From Selenomonas ruminantium subsp. ruminantium ATCC 12561 (lineage in GTDB: Bacteria > Bacillota > Negativicutes > Selenomonadales > Selenomonadaceae), in contig NZ_AUJE01000020.1 of assembly GCF_000424065.1 (NCBI RefSeq), positions 1 to 64,000 of the forward strand: DNA of 64,000 bases, read 5' to 3'. Shown here piece by piece: positions 32,515-40,508 of this stretch (its first letter is position 1; each line of letters begins with the position of its first letter). The translations under genes and the position numbers were made by a program. Under the pieces are notes generated by a model. The model made no database searches, was not told the origin of the DNA, and saw nothing but the letters and a program-made list of their open reading frames with translations.

Positions 32515-34005
32515 ATGGAACTTTATTATATACTTGGGCTGCCGCTGCTCTTTGCAGTGGTGGCGGTCACAGGGCTGCTGGGGCTAAAGCTCCTGCACGT
32601 TGCCGACAGGCTGACGGCCACGGTGGTCTTTGGTCTGATTCTGCACATGGCGGCAGAATTTGCCATGCATCCCCATGAGCCAATCCGGCAGGGATTTTTC
32701 TATGTGGATTCGCTGAGCATTTGGATGCTCGTCATTGTCGGTGCGCTGTACCTGGCTTTTGCCTGGACCAGCAAAGCGTACCTGGAACGCGATACCAATA
32801 TCCGTTATGGATACTTGCGCCGCTTTACCCATTTGGAAGGACGTTTCTATGCGTTGTCGCATCTTTTCGTCTGGACGATGATGCTGGTGGTGACGGTGGA
32901 CAGCTTAGGCCTGATGTGGGTAACCATTGAGGCGACCACCCTGGTATCGGCACTGCTCGTAGCATTTAAATTCACCCGTACTTCGCTGGAAGCGGCCTGG
33001 AAATACGTTATGGTCTGCACCGTGGGCATCTGTCTGGCTCTTTTGGGTACGATTATTCTCTACTACGGTCAGCTGCAAGCTATGGGCGATGTGCTGCCGC
33101 TGAACTGGGAATTTATGAAAGTTCATGCCGATATGCTCGACCATGATGTGGCAAAACTCGCGTTTTGCTTCCTCTTTGTGGGCTATGGCACGAAAATCGG
33201 CCTGGCACCTATGCATGCCTGGCTGCCGGATGCTCATTCGGAAGCACCGGCCCTCACGAGCGGTCTGCTTTCCGGTGCGCTCTGTATCTGTGCGCTCTAT
33301 GTGCTTCTGCGCGCTACGGCGATTGTGATGCCCGTGGTGGGGCTTGATTTCATCAGCTCCATGTATGTGGGCTTTGGCCTGCTGACCATTGCATTGGCTG
33401 TGCCATTCGTGGTGGTGCAGCGTGATGTCAAGCGTATGCTCGCCTATTCCTCGATGGAAAACTTCGGCCTGCTGGCCGCAGGTTTCGGCCTCTTTATGCC
33501 GTTGGCGGCAGAGGCGTCCCTTTTGCATATGTTCAACCATGCCTTGGTTAAATACATGCTGTTCTATACGGCCGGTACCATTATGGAAACCTATGCGACG
33601 AAAAATATGATGCGCATTCATGGCATGATGCAGCAGGCACCCAAAACGGCGATGTTCTGGCTGCTCGGCATTGTGGGCATCTTGGGGATGCCACCGATGG
33701 GGGTATTTTTCAGTAAGTTCTACATCATTGCCAGCTTCTTCCAGGCACATCATCCGTATTTAGGGATTTTGGCGCTCGTGCTGCTGGCCGGTATGCTGAT
33801 TGGTATTCTTTACCATGCCATGCGCATGCTGGGCGGCAAACCGACCCGCAAGGCGGCTGGTGAACTGATGGGCAAACTGGACAGCTGTGTATTGCTGCTG
33901 ATGTTGGCCATCAGCGGCGTAGTAAGTGCCTTTGCTTATGAGCTTCCCTATGTGGGAACGCTTTTGACTGAGGCGGCAAAAGTGGTCATGGGAGGTGTAC
34001 AGTAA
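32515..34005 (+). CDS. hyfF: Hydrogenase-4-like antiporter subunit F (NuoN/HyfF family)
   Basis: A 496-residue second antiporter-like subunit. Key segments: DSLGLMWVTIEATTLVSALL (with the helix 5 glutamate), YGTKIGLAPMHAWLPDAHSEAPALTSGLLSG (Lys, His, and the broken-helix region) and QRDVKRMLAYSSMENFGLL. It would provide an additional ion-translocating unit. Its TAA shares one base with the start of hyfG. Confidence 0.92.
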   Translation: MELYYILGLPLLFAVVAVTGLLGLKLLHVADRLTATVVFGLILHMAAEFAMHPHEPIRQGFFYVDSLSIWMLVIVGALYLAFAWTSKAYLERDTNIRYGYLRRFTHLEGRFYALSHLFVWTMMLVVTVDSLGLMWVTIEATTLVSALLVAFKFTRTSLEAAWKYVMVCTVGICLALLGTIILYYGQLQAMGDVLPLNWEFMKVHADMLDHDVAKLAFCFLFVGYGTKIGLAPMHAWLPDAHSEAPALTSGLLSGALCICALYVLLRATAIVMPVVGLDFISSMYVGFGLLTIALAVPFVVVQRDVKRMLAYSSMENFGLLAAGFGLFMPLAAEASLLHMFNHALVKYMLFYTAGTIMETYATKNMMRIHGMMQQAPKTAMFWLLGIVGILGMPPMGVFFSKFYIIASFFQAHHPYLGILALVLLAGMLIGILYHAMRMLGGKPTRKAAGELMGKLDSCVLLLMLAISGVVSAFAYELPYVGTLLTEAAKVVMGGVQ

Positions 34006-35537
34006 TGGCGGATTGGTCTTTGAAAGTCGTAAAACCGGAAAACTTCCGCGGCACGGCCAATATCCTGTCCAACGGTGGTAAAAATCCGTTGACGGCGATG
34101 TTTGGCCGGGATGAAACGGAAAATCCCGAAGTAAAGGGGTATGCGATTTACGCTGTTTTTGAAAATCTGAGCGAGCATAAAATGGAGGCAGTTAAGGCTG
34201 TCTTCGGTGAAGGGGAGTCCCTGTGCTATGAATCCCTGACCAGTGTGATTCCTGCCGCCGTTTGGTACGAACGTGAGATTCAGGATATGTTCGGCATTGT
34301 GCCGCAGAATCATCCCGACCCGCGCCCGCTTGTCCTGCACGATACCTTCCCAGAGGGCTTTTATCCTCTGCGTAAGACTGTGGCTAAAGATGCTGACGTG
34401 CATGGCAGCCGCCGTATGGATATGAGTGTGGCCAAGGGCGAAGGCGTTTATGAAGTGCCGGTTGGTCCGATTCATGCGGGCATTATCGAACCGGGGCACT
34501 TCCGCTTCAGTCAGGCCGGTGAATCCATGCTGCAGCTGGACGCCCGTCTGTTCTATACCCATCGTGGTTTGGAAAAAATCATGGAAGGCAAGACGCCCGA
34601 AGAAGCTCTGCCCATTGTCGAGCGTATCTGCGGTGCCTGCACCATTGCTAATACCTGGAGCTTCTGTCAGGCGGTGGAAAAAATCGCTGGCGTAAAGGTT
34701 CCGCGGCGGGCGGAAATCATTCGCACGCTGCTGATGGAAATTGAGCGCATCACCAACCATGTGGGCGACCTGGGCAATATTCCCGCCGGTGTGGGCTTTA
34801 ATCCGGCCATCAGCCTTGGCGGCCGTACGAAGGAAATGCTTATGCGCCTGCAGGAACGCATTGCGGGCAACCGCTTCCTGCGCGGTGTAATCGTTCCCGG
34901 CGGCGTGCGTCAGGATATTGACAGCGCCTTGCTCAACGATATCGCCGATATTATGGATAAAACCAAGGCCAATGTCAGCGATTTAAGCGAAATGTTTGCC
35001 CAACAGGCCAACTTCCAGAACCGCGTGCGCACCACGGGCGTTGTGCGCAAAAATACCGCCGTGGATTTGGCGATGGTCGGTGTCGGCGCAAGAGCCTCGG
35101 GTTTTGCCCATGACAGCCGCAAGGATTTTGCTTATGGCCTTTATCCGGAACTCGACTTTAAGCTCGTGACGGAAAAGACCGGCGATGTGGCCGCAAGACT
35201 GGCTCTGCGCATTGCGGAATTAAAAGAATCCTTTGCTCTTGTGCAGCAGCTTTGCAATCTGCTGAAGGCGGACAAGTCAAATGACCCGTCAAATCTGACC
35301 GTTCAAATTGACTGGTCAACTGTAAGTGGTGAGGATTGGGGCCTTAGCGAATCGGCACGGGGCAGCAACTTCCAGTTTGTGGCCCTGCAGGATGGCAAAA
35401 TTGACCGCATCTTCGTCCGCAGTGCCTCCTATCCGAACTGGCCGGCTGTGACCATTGCCGTGCAGGGAGATATCATTCCGGACTTTCCGTTGATTAACAA
35501 GAGTTTTGAACTGTGTTATGCGTGCATTGACCGCTAA
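34005..35537 (+). CDS. hyfG: Group-4-hydrogenase-like large subunit with altered metal-site motifs (HyfG/NuoCD-like)
   Basis: A 510-residue fusion of a NuoC-like domain (to about 125) and a NuoD/hydrogenase large-subunit domain (from about 145, GPIHAGIIEPGHFRF). Motif L1 is RICGAC at 207-212, followed by TIAN where hydrogenases usually have a His four residues after the Cys. Motif L2 is ELCYACIDR (C504, C507), with EL in place of the usual DP. All four Ni-Fe cysteines are thus kept, but second-sphere residues differ. The protein ends three residues after the last Cys, so there is no C-terminal peptide for a maturation protease. A TGACNNGTCA cluster encodes residues about 422-438. Confidence 0.88.
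   Translation: MADWSLKVVKPENFRGTANILSNGGKNPLTAMFGRDETENPEVKGYAIYAVFENLSEHKMEAVKAVFGEGESLCYESLTSVIPAAVWYEREIQDMFGIVPQNHPDPRPLVLHDTFPEGFYPLRKTVAKDADVHGSRRMDMSVAKGEGVYEVPVGPIHAGIIEPGHFRFSQAGESMLQLDARLFYTHRGLEKIMEGKTPEEALPIVERICGACTIANTWSFCQAVEKIAGVKVPRRAEIIRTLLMEIERITNHVGDLGNIPAGVGFNPAISLGGRTKEMLMRLQERIAGNRFLRGVIVPGGVRQDIDSALLNDIADIMDKTKANVSDLSEMFAQQANFQNRVRTTGVVRKNTAVDLAMVGVGARASGFAHDSRKDFAYGLYPELDFKLVTEKTGDVAARLALRIAELKESFALVQQLCNLLKADKSNDPSNLTVQIDWSTVSGEDWGLSESARGSNFQFVALQDGKIDRIFVRSASYPNWPAVTIAVQGDIIPDFPLINKSFELCYACIDR
35270..35318. repeat. TGACNNGTCA repeat cluster in hyfG
   Basis: GGACAAGTCA (35270-35279), TGACCCGTCA (35282-35291), TGACCGTTCA (35296-35305) and TGACTGGTCA (35309-35318), spaced 12, 14 and 13 bp. 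Two reading frames are used: Asp-x-Ser and Leu-Thr-x-Gln. Confidence 0.75.
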
Positions 35538-35552
35538 TTTTGAGGAGAGTTT

Positions 35553-36278
35553 ATGTTTAAGGTAATAGAACGCTTATTAGGCGATAAAATCGCCACCGAA
35601 AATATTTCCCTCACCGGCAGTGCCCGCTTTCGGGGAAAAATCACGGGCGATTGCCCGGAAAATCTGCGCACGGATTGTGCCAAGGCATGCCCCGTGGGAG
35701 CCTTTAAGGTCACCAGTGAGGGACAGGGCTATGCCATTGACTATAAAAAATGCCTGTTCTGTGGCAAATGCGTCGAAAAGGCTATGGGCAGCCTGCAGCA
35801 CAGTCGTGATGAGGCCCTGCCGGTAATCACCGAAGATGCTGCCGAGATTACGGCGGAGGTCATCAAGCAGAAATTAGGCCGCAGTCTGCATGTGCGCCAT
35901 CTAGACGCTGGTTCCTGCAATGCCTGTGACTTCGAGATGGGCGCGATGTCCAATCCCATCTATGATTTGCACCGCTATGGTGTGCATGTGGATGCATCGC
36001 CCCGTCATGCTGACCTCCTGATGGTCACGGGCGTGGTGACGAGAAACTTGGAGCAGGCACTTAAAATGTCCTATGAAGCCATGCCGGAGCCAAGACTGGT
36101 TATGGCATGTGGTGCCTGCGCAGCCGGCGGTGAAACCTACGGCGCCAGCTACGCTATTGTAGGTGCAGCCGATAAGGTGGTGCCGGTGGATATCTACATC
36201 CCCGGCTGCCCACCAAGACCCAGTGCCATGATTGCCGGGTTACTGGCAGCGGCAGATATGTTGGCTGAGCGAATGTAA
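35553..36278 (+). CDS. Fused Fe-S and small subunit of the hydrogenase-like complex (HyfH-HyfI)
   Basis: A 241-residue protein. Residues 1-85 are ferredoxin-like with C34, C42, C46 (ACPVGAF) and C67, C70, C73 (CLFCGKC); the fourth cysteine after C73 is absent, so one complete [4Fe-4S] cluster (C67, C70, C73 with C46) is likely and the second is incomplete. Residues 110-240 are a NuoB/HycG-type small subunit with SCNACDFE (C122, C125), ACGAC (C186, C189) and GCPPRP (C219) for the proximal cluster. Separate hyfH and hyfI genes are usual; here they are one protein. Starts 15 bases after hyfG. Confidence 0.87.
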   Translation: MFKVIERLLGDKIATENISLTGSARFRGKITGDCPENLRTDCAKACPVGAFKVTSEGQGYAIDYKKCLFCGKCVEKAMGSLQHSRDEALPVITEDAAEITAEVIKQKLGRSLHVRHLDAGSCNACDFEMGAMSNPIYDLHRYGVHVDASPRHADLLMVTGVVTRNLEQALKMSYEAMPEPRLVMACGACAAGGETYGASYAIVGAADKVVPVDIYIPGCPPRPSAMIAGLLAAADMLAERM

Positions 36279-36298
36279 AATTTAGGCAACAAAAGAAG

Positions 36299-36337
36299 CC
36301 TGTGTATCAATGTCCTGCATTGGTACGCAGGTTTTTT
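36299..36337 (+). terminator. Terminator of the hyf-like cluster
   Basis: A 14-base stem at 36299-36312 / 36318-36331 (CCTGTGTATCAATG and CATTGGTACGCAGG, two mismatches), then TTTTTT. Confidence 0.85.
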
Positions 36338-36354
36338 GGCTTGTTGAGGGTAAT

Positions 36355-36393
36355 AAAAAAGCAATGGCGAATAATTGTTTTCGTCATTGCTTT
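36355..36393 (-). terminator. Terminator of the phosphoribosyltransferase gene
   Basis: AAAGCAATG (36358-36366) pairs with CATTGCTTT (36385-36393); on the minus strand it is followed by a T-run (complement of 36355-36360). Confidence 0.75.
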
Positions 36394-36404
36394 CTTTTGT
36401 AATA

Positions 36405-36956
36405 TTATTCTGCATCAAACAGCGGCAGTGCTTCGAGGAAGATGATATCCTTGCGCTTGGCAGCATCGCCTTCAGCGAGTACGCAGGCTTCGCCGATTAC
36501 CTTGCCGCCTGCTTTTTCTGTGAGTTCAGTCAGGGCTTTCATGGAGCCGCCGGTGCTGATTACATCGTCCAGGAGCAGGACGTTTTTGCCTTTGAGGCGG
36601 TCAACATCTACGCCGTCCAGGCAGAGTTTCTGTACCCCCTTGGTGGTGATAGAAATATCTTCGACCCAAACAGCGTTTTCCATGTAAGCCTTGACGGATT
36701 TGCGGGCTACCACATAGCGTTCCATACCCAGCTCGCGGGCAAGGTCAGCAGCCAAAGGGATACCTTTGGTTTCAGCGGTGAGAATTACGTCCGTGTCTGC
36801 GGGAATCTTTTTTGCCAGTTCCTTAGCGCAGGCCAGCGTGAGGTCCGGGTCACCGAGCATGATGAAGCCGGCGATTGCTAGTTTGTCCGTGACGTTCAAA
36901 ATCGGCAGGGAACGTTTGCAGCCAGCTACGGTCAGTTCATAAAATCTATTAGCCAT
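36405..36956 (-). CDS. Phosphoribosyltransferase family protein, adenine PRT-like
   Basis: A 183-residue type I phosphoribosyltransferase. The PRPP motif is VLLLDDVISTGGS (about residues 126-138), preceded by a flexible loop region (ARKSVKAYMEN) and an N-terminal TAETKGIPLAADLAREL segment like those of adenine and xanthine phosphoribosyltransferases. A purine-salvage role is likely, yet the base specificity cannot be read. GAGGAG lies 14 bases before the ATG, somewhat far. It is monocistronic, with its own promoter and terminator, and divergent from surE. Confidence 0.82.
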   Translation of the reverse strand: MANRFYELTVAGCKRSLPILNVTDKLAIAGFIMLGDPDLTLACAKELAKKIPADTDVILTAETKGIPLAADLARELGMERYVVARKSVKAYMENAVWVEDISITTKGVQKLCLDGVDVDRLKGKNVLLLDDVISTGGSMKALTELTEKAGGKVIGEACVLAEGDAAKRKDIIFLEALPLFDAE

Positions 36957-37002
36957 AATTCATTAATCTCCTCGTCTGAGAAATTTCGCATATTGCAGAA
37001 CT

Positions 37003-37031
37003 ATTATACGCTCTTTGGGAGAGAAGTGCAA
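37003..37031 (-). promoter_or_regulatory. Promoter of the phosphoribosyltransferase gene
   Basis: Minus strand TTGCAC (37031-37026), a 17-base spacer and TATAAT (37008-37003). Confidence 0.8.
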
Positions 37032-37037
37032 ATATTA

Positions 37038-37066
37038 TTGTAAGAAAATCAAAAAATTGGTAGAAT
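37038..37066 (+). promoter_or_regulatory. surE promoter
   Basis: TTGTAA (37038-37043), a 17-base spacer and TAGAAT (37061-37066). Its -35 lies 6 bases from the -35 of the divergent promoter, so the two may interfere or be co-regulated. Confidence 0.65.
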
Positions 37067-37108
37067 AGGGATAAAATGTTTATTCGTAGCAGTTAAGGAG
37101 GCTTTTTC

Positions 37109-37864
37109 TTGCGAATTTTATTATCCAATGATGATGGCATTAAGGCGGCTGGGATTGAGGCGCTGGTGCGGGCTTTGCATAAAGAGCATGAGATTATTGT
37201 TTCGGCTCCGATGAAGCAGCAGAGCGGCATGAGCAACGCTCTGACCATCGGGACTCCTATTGAAGTGGCTCGGGATAAGATGCTGGAGGAAAAGTACGGC
37301 ATTGAGGCTTGGGCGGTAGGGGGCACGCCTGCTGACAGTGCTAAACTATATATTGAAGCGTTTATGACGAAAGACAGACCTGTGGATCTGGTGGTTTCTG
37401 GTATCAATCATGGCGCGAATCTGGCCACGGATATTATTTATTCGGGGACAGTGGGCGCGGCGATGGAAGGTTATTTCCATGATATTCCTTCTTTTGCCTT
37501 GTCTTTGGATACAGCCAGTAAACTGACTTATGATGAGGCTGCAGAGATATTTGCCCGTGACCTGGCTAAGCTGATGCCAGACGCTGGAAAAGTGTTTCTG
37601 TATAATGTCAATTTTCCGCTATTTCTCAAAGATGGGTTGCCACAATATGTGTATGGACGTCAGGGAAAGCGTGATTATCTCAATGCGTTTACCAGAGAAG
37701 AACGAGACGGAAAGGTTTACTACACAATGGCCGGGGAAGTTTACGATTCGGATAAAGGCAGTGCCACGGATATTTATGCGACGGAGCAGGGCTATATTTC
37801 GATTACGCCGCTCGTGGCGGATATGACGGATTATGTGGCGCTTGACCAGCAGCTTGAAAAATAA
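37109..37864 (+). CDS. surE: 5'/3'-nucleotidase SurE
   Basis: A 251-residue divalent-metal-dependent phosphatase of nucleoside monophosphates. The metal-binding start LLSNDDG (D8, D9) and APMKQQSGMSNALT, VGGTPADSAKL and VVSGINHGANLATDIIYSGTVGAAMEG are the family signatures. AAGGAGG (37095-37101) is 7 bases before the TTG start. Not in an obvious operon; ahcY follows after 83 bases with its own leader. Confidence 0.94.
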   Translation: MRILLSNDDGIKAAGIEALVRALHKEHEIIVSAPMKQQSGMSNALTIGTPIEVARDKMLEEKYGIEAWAVGGTPADSAKLYIEAFMTKDRPVDLVVSGINHGANLATDIIYSGTVGAAMEGYFHDIPSFALSLDTASKLTYDEAAEIFARDLAKLMPDAGKVFLYNVNFPLFLKDGLPQYVYGRQGKRDYLNAFTREERDGKVYYTMAGEVYDSDKGSATDIYATEQGYISITPLVADMTDYVALDQQLEK

Positions 37865-37947
37865 GGTGACGGACGCAGGCTTTTCGTGCTACAATTGAGG
37901 TTGAGATTTTTCAGTGTATGTTTGGCTTTTATGGGGAGGCTTTTTAC

Positions 37948-39189
37948 ATGGAATCAATGATTAGAGATATTAAACTTGCATCAAGCGGTCATGATAAAAT
38001 CGAATGGGTAAAGAATTTTATGCCGGTTATGCGTGCTGTGGATGAGGAGTTTTCCAAGACAAAGCCCTTTGCTGGCAAGAAGATGGTCATTACCCTGCAC
38101 TTAGAAGCCAAGACGGCTTATATGGCAGAGGTCTTTATGCATGCTGGTGCTGAAGTGGCCATTACGGGCAGCAATCCTTTGTCCACGCAGGATGATGTGG
38201 CGGCTGCTCTTGTGGAGGATGGCGTAAATGTCTTTGCCTGGCATGACTGCACGGAAGCAGAATACTTTAAGTTCATTGATGAAGCATTGAAGATTGAGCC
38301 GGATTTCATCATTGATGATGGTGGTGATTTGGTGCATGCGCTGCATACGACGCATCGCGATTTACTGCCGAAAATCGTTGGCGGTTCCGAGGAAACGACT
38401 ACGGGTGTACACCGTTTGCGTGGTCTGGCACAGGAAGGCAAGCTGGAATTTCCGATGATTGCGGCAAATGATGCCTATATGAAGTTCTTGTTTGACAACC
38501 GTTATGGCACAGGCCAGTCTACCTGGGATGGCATTATGCGCACGACGAATCTCGTGATTGCGGGCAAGACTGTGGTCATCGCCGGTTATGGCTGGTGCGG
38601 CAAGGGCGGCGCTATGCGTGCACGTGGCCTCGGTGCAAATGTCGTGATTACGGAGGTTGACCCGATTAAGGCCATTGAAGCGGTCTTTGATGGTTTCCGC
38701 GTAATGCCGATGGATGAAGCCGCGAAAATCGGGGATATCTTCCTGACGCTTACGGGCGATAAGGATGTTATCGTGAAGCGTCATTTTGAATCCATGAAGG
38801 ATGGCGCAATGCTTGCTAACTCCGGTCATTTTGACTGCGAAATCAATATCCCGGAACTGGAGAGCCTGTCCCAGTCCCGCCGCAAGGTGCGCAATAATAT
38901 CGAAGAGTTCCTGCAGAAAGATGGTCGCAAGATTTATCTGTTGGCAGAAGGCCGCCTCGTAAATCTGGCCGCTGGTGATGGTCATCCTGCAGAAATCATG
39001 GATTTGTCCTTTGGTGTGCAGTTCTTCTCGATGATGCATCTTTTGGAACATGGCAAGGAACTCAAGAAAGAAGTTCATCTGATGCCCAATGAAGTCAATG
39101 TGAAACTGGCCGAGCTGAAATTAAAGTCTTTGGGGATGGCGATTGACACGCTGACGCCGGAACAACGGGCATATCTCAATTTGGAATAA
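37948..39189 (+). CDS. ahcY: Adenosylhomocysteinase
   Basis: A 413-residue NAD-dependent enzyme that splits S-adenosylhomocysteine into adenosine and homocysteine. Substrate residues are in HLEAKTAYMAEVF and GGSEETTTGVHRL; the NAD-binding loop is GYGWCGKGGAMRARG. It belongs to the shorter archaeal/Thermotoga-like class: it ends LTPEQRAYLNLE and lacks the C-terminal Lys/Tyr extension of eukaryotic enzymes. GGGGAGG (37934-37940) sets ATG 37948, 30 bases inside a longer frame. It lies 20 bases before an SAH/MTA deaminase gene, so SAH has two fates. Confidence 0.94.
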   Translation: MESMIRDIKLASSGHDKIEWVKNFMPVMRAVDEEFSKTKPFAGKKMVITLHLEAKTAYMAEVFMHAGAEVAITGSNPLSTQDDVAAALVEDGVNVFAWHDCTEAEYFKFIDEALKIEPDFIIDDGGDLVHALHTTHRDLLPKIVGGSEETTTGVHRLRGLAQEGKLEFPMIAANDAYMKFLFDNRYGTGQSTWDGIMRTTNLVIAGKTVVIAGYGWCGKGGAMRARGLGANVVITEVDPIKAIEAVFDGFRVMPMDEAAKIGDIFLTLTGDKDVIVKRHFESMKDGAMLANSGHFDCEINIPELESLSQSRRKVRNNIEEFLQKDGRKIYLLAEGRLVNLAAGDGHPAEIMDLSFGVQFFSMMHLLEHGKELKKEVHLMPNEVNVKLAELKLKSLGMAIDTLTPEQRAYLNLE

Positions 39190-39209
39190 ATCATTAGGAG
39201 GAAGTATTT

Positions 39210-40490
39210 TTGAAAACGTTAATTAAAGATGTATATGTGGTTAAGCCGGATGGTACTACGCCGCTTACGAATATCATGCTGGATGGGGATAAAATCGCGG
39301 GCATTGGTGAAGTGCCGGAGGATTTTCGTCCGGGCAAGATTATTGACGGCAAGAATCATCTGGCTGTGCCGGGCTTTGTCAATGCCCATACGCATACATC
39401 GATGACGCTTCTGCGCAGCTATGCCGATGATATGGCGCTGATGGATTGGCTGGAAAATAAAATCTGGCCCATTGAAGCCAAGATGAATGATGATGATATT
39501 TACTGGGGGGCTATGCTGGCTTTGGTCGAAATGGTACGCAGTGGTACCACGACCTTTGCGGATATGTATGGTCCATACATGAACCGTGTGGCAGAAGCAA
39601 CCATCGATGCAGGTATTCGTGGCGTGCTTTCTCGTGGTATTATCGGCGTAGCTCCGGACAGCGAGAAGAAATTAGCGGAAAATGTGGAACTCTACCATGA
39701 TTATCATGGTGCCAATAATGGTAAGATTTCTGTAATGTTTGGTCCGCATGCGCCCTATACCTGCCCTCCGGAGTTCCTCAAGAAGGTGGCCAAGGCTGCG
39801 CAGGATTTGGGAGCTGGCATCCATATCCATATGCATGAGACGAAGACGGAAGTGGAAGATTCTCTCAAGCAGTATGGCAAGCGTCCTTTTGCCTGGGTGG
39901 AGGAAACGGGCATCTTTGATAATGACCATGTACTGGCTGCGCATTGCGTGCACTTGGACGACAATGATATTGACATCATCAAAAAGCATAAGATTGCTGT
40001 TGCCCACAATCCGGGCAGTAATATGAAACTGGCCAGCGGTGTGGCTCCTGTGCCCCGCCTGCTCAAAGAAGGTGTTGTGACAGCTTTGGGGACGGATGGT
40101 GTGTCCTCCAACAACAATATGGATATGCTCGAAGAAGTGAACCTTGCCGCTATGCTGCATAAGGTCAATGAATATGACCCGCTGGCAATTCCGGCTTTTG
40201 AAGCGTTGAAGATGGGGACGGAATACGGTGCCAAGGCTGTGGGGATTGAAGGTTTGGGACGTTTGGAAGCTGGCTGCAAGGCCGATATCACGCTCTGGAA
40301 TATGAACAGCCCCGCATGGTTCCCGCGGCATAATCTTATTTCCCTGCTGGTCTATGCGGCGAATGCCAGCTCTGTGGATACGGTTATCTGCGGCGGTCAG
40401 GTTATTATGGAAAAGAACGAACTGAAAACCCTCGATGAAGAGCGGATTTGCTATGAGGCACAGCGTTGTGCTGAACGCCTCAAAAAGTAA
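39210..40490 (+). CDS. mtaD: 5-methylthioadenosine/S-adenosylhomocysteine deaminase
   Basis: A 426-residue amidohydrolase. Metal ligands are visible in VNAHTHTSMTLLRSY, IHIHMHETKTEVED, LAAHCVHLDDNDI and ALGTDGVSSNNNMDMLEE. It deaminates MTA and SAH to the inosyl forms; related proteins also act on adenosine. GGAGGAAG is 9 bases before the TTG start. The clustering with ahcY supports a role in clearing SAH. Length is normal. Confidence 0.9.
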   Translation: MKTLIKDVYVVKPDGTTPLTNIMLDGDKIAGIGEVPEDFRPGKIIDGKNHLAVPGFVNAHTHTSMTLLRSYADDMALMDWLENKIWPIEAKMNDDDIYWGAMLALVEMVRSGTTTFADMYGPYMNRVAEATIDAGIRGVLSRGIIGVAPDSEKKLAENVELYHDYHGANNGKISVMFGPHAPYTCPPEFLKKVAKAAQDLGAGIHIHMHETKTEVEDSLKQYGKRPFAWVEETGIFDNDHVLAAHCVHLDDNDIDIIKKHKIAVAHNPGSNMKLASGVAPVPRLLKEGVVTALGTDGVSSNNNMDMLEEVNLAAMLHKVNEYDPLAIPAFEALKMGTEYGAKAVGIEGLGRLEAGCKADITLWNMNSPAWFPRHNLISLLVYAANASSVDTVICGGQVIMEKNELKTLDEERICYEAQRCAERLKK

Positions 40491-40508
40491 TTTGGTTGAG
40501 GTGATCCC

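Noticed and set aside
37865-37947. SAH riboswitch before ahcY.
   Set aside because: Only 83 bases are available and no conserved core or terminator is visible.
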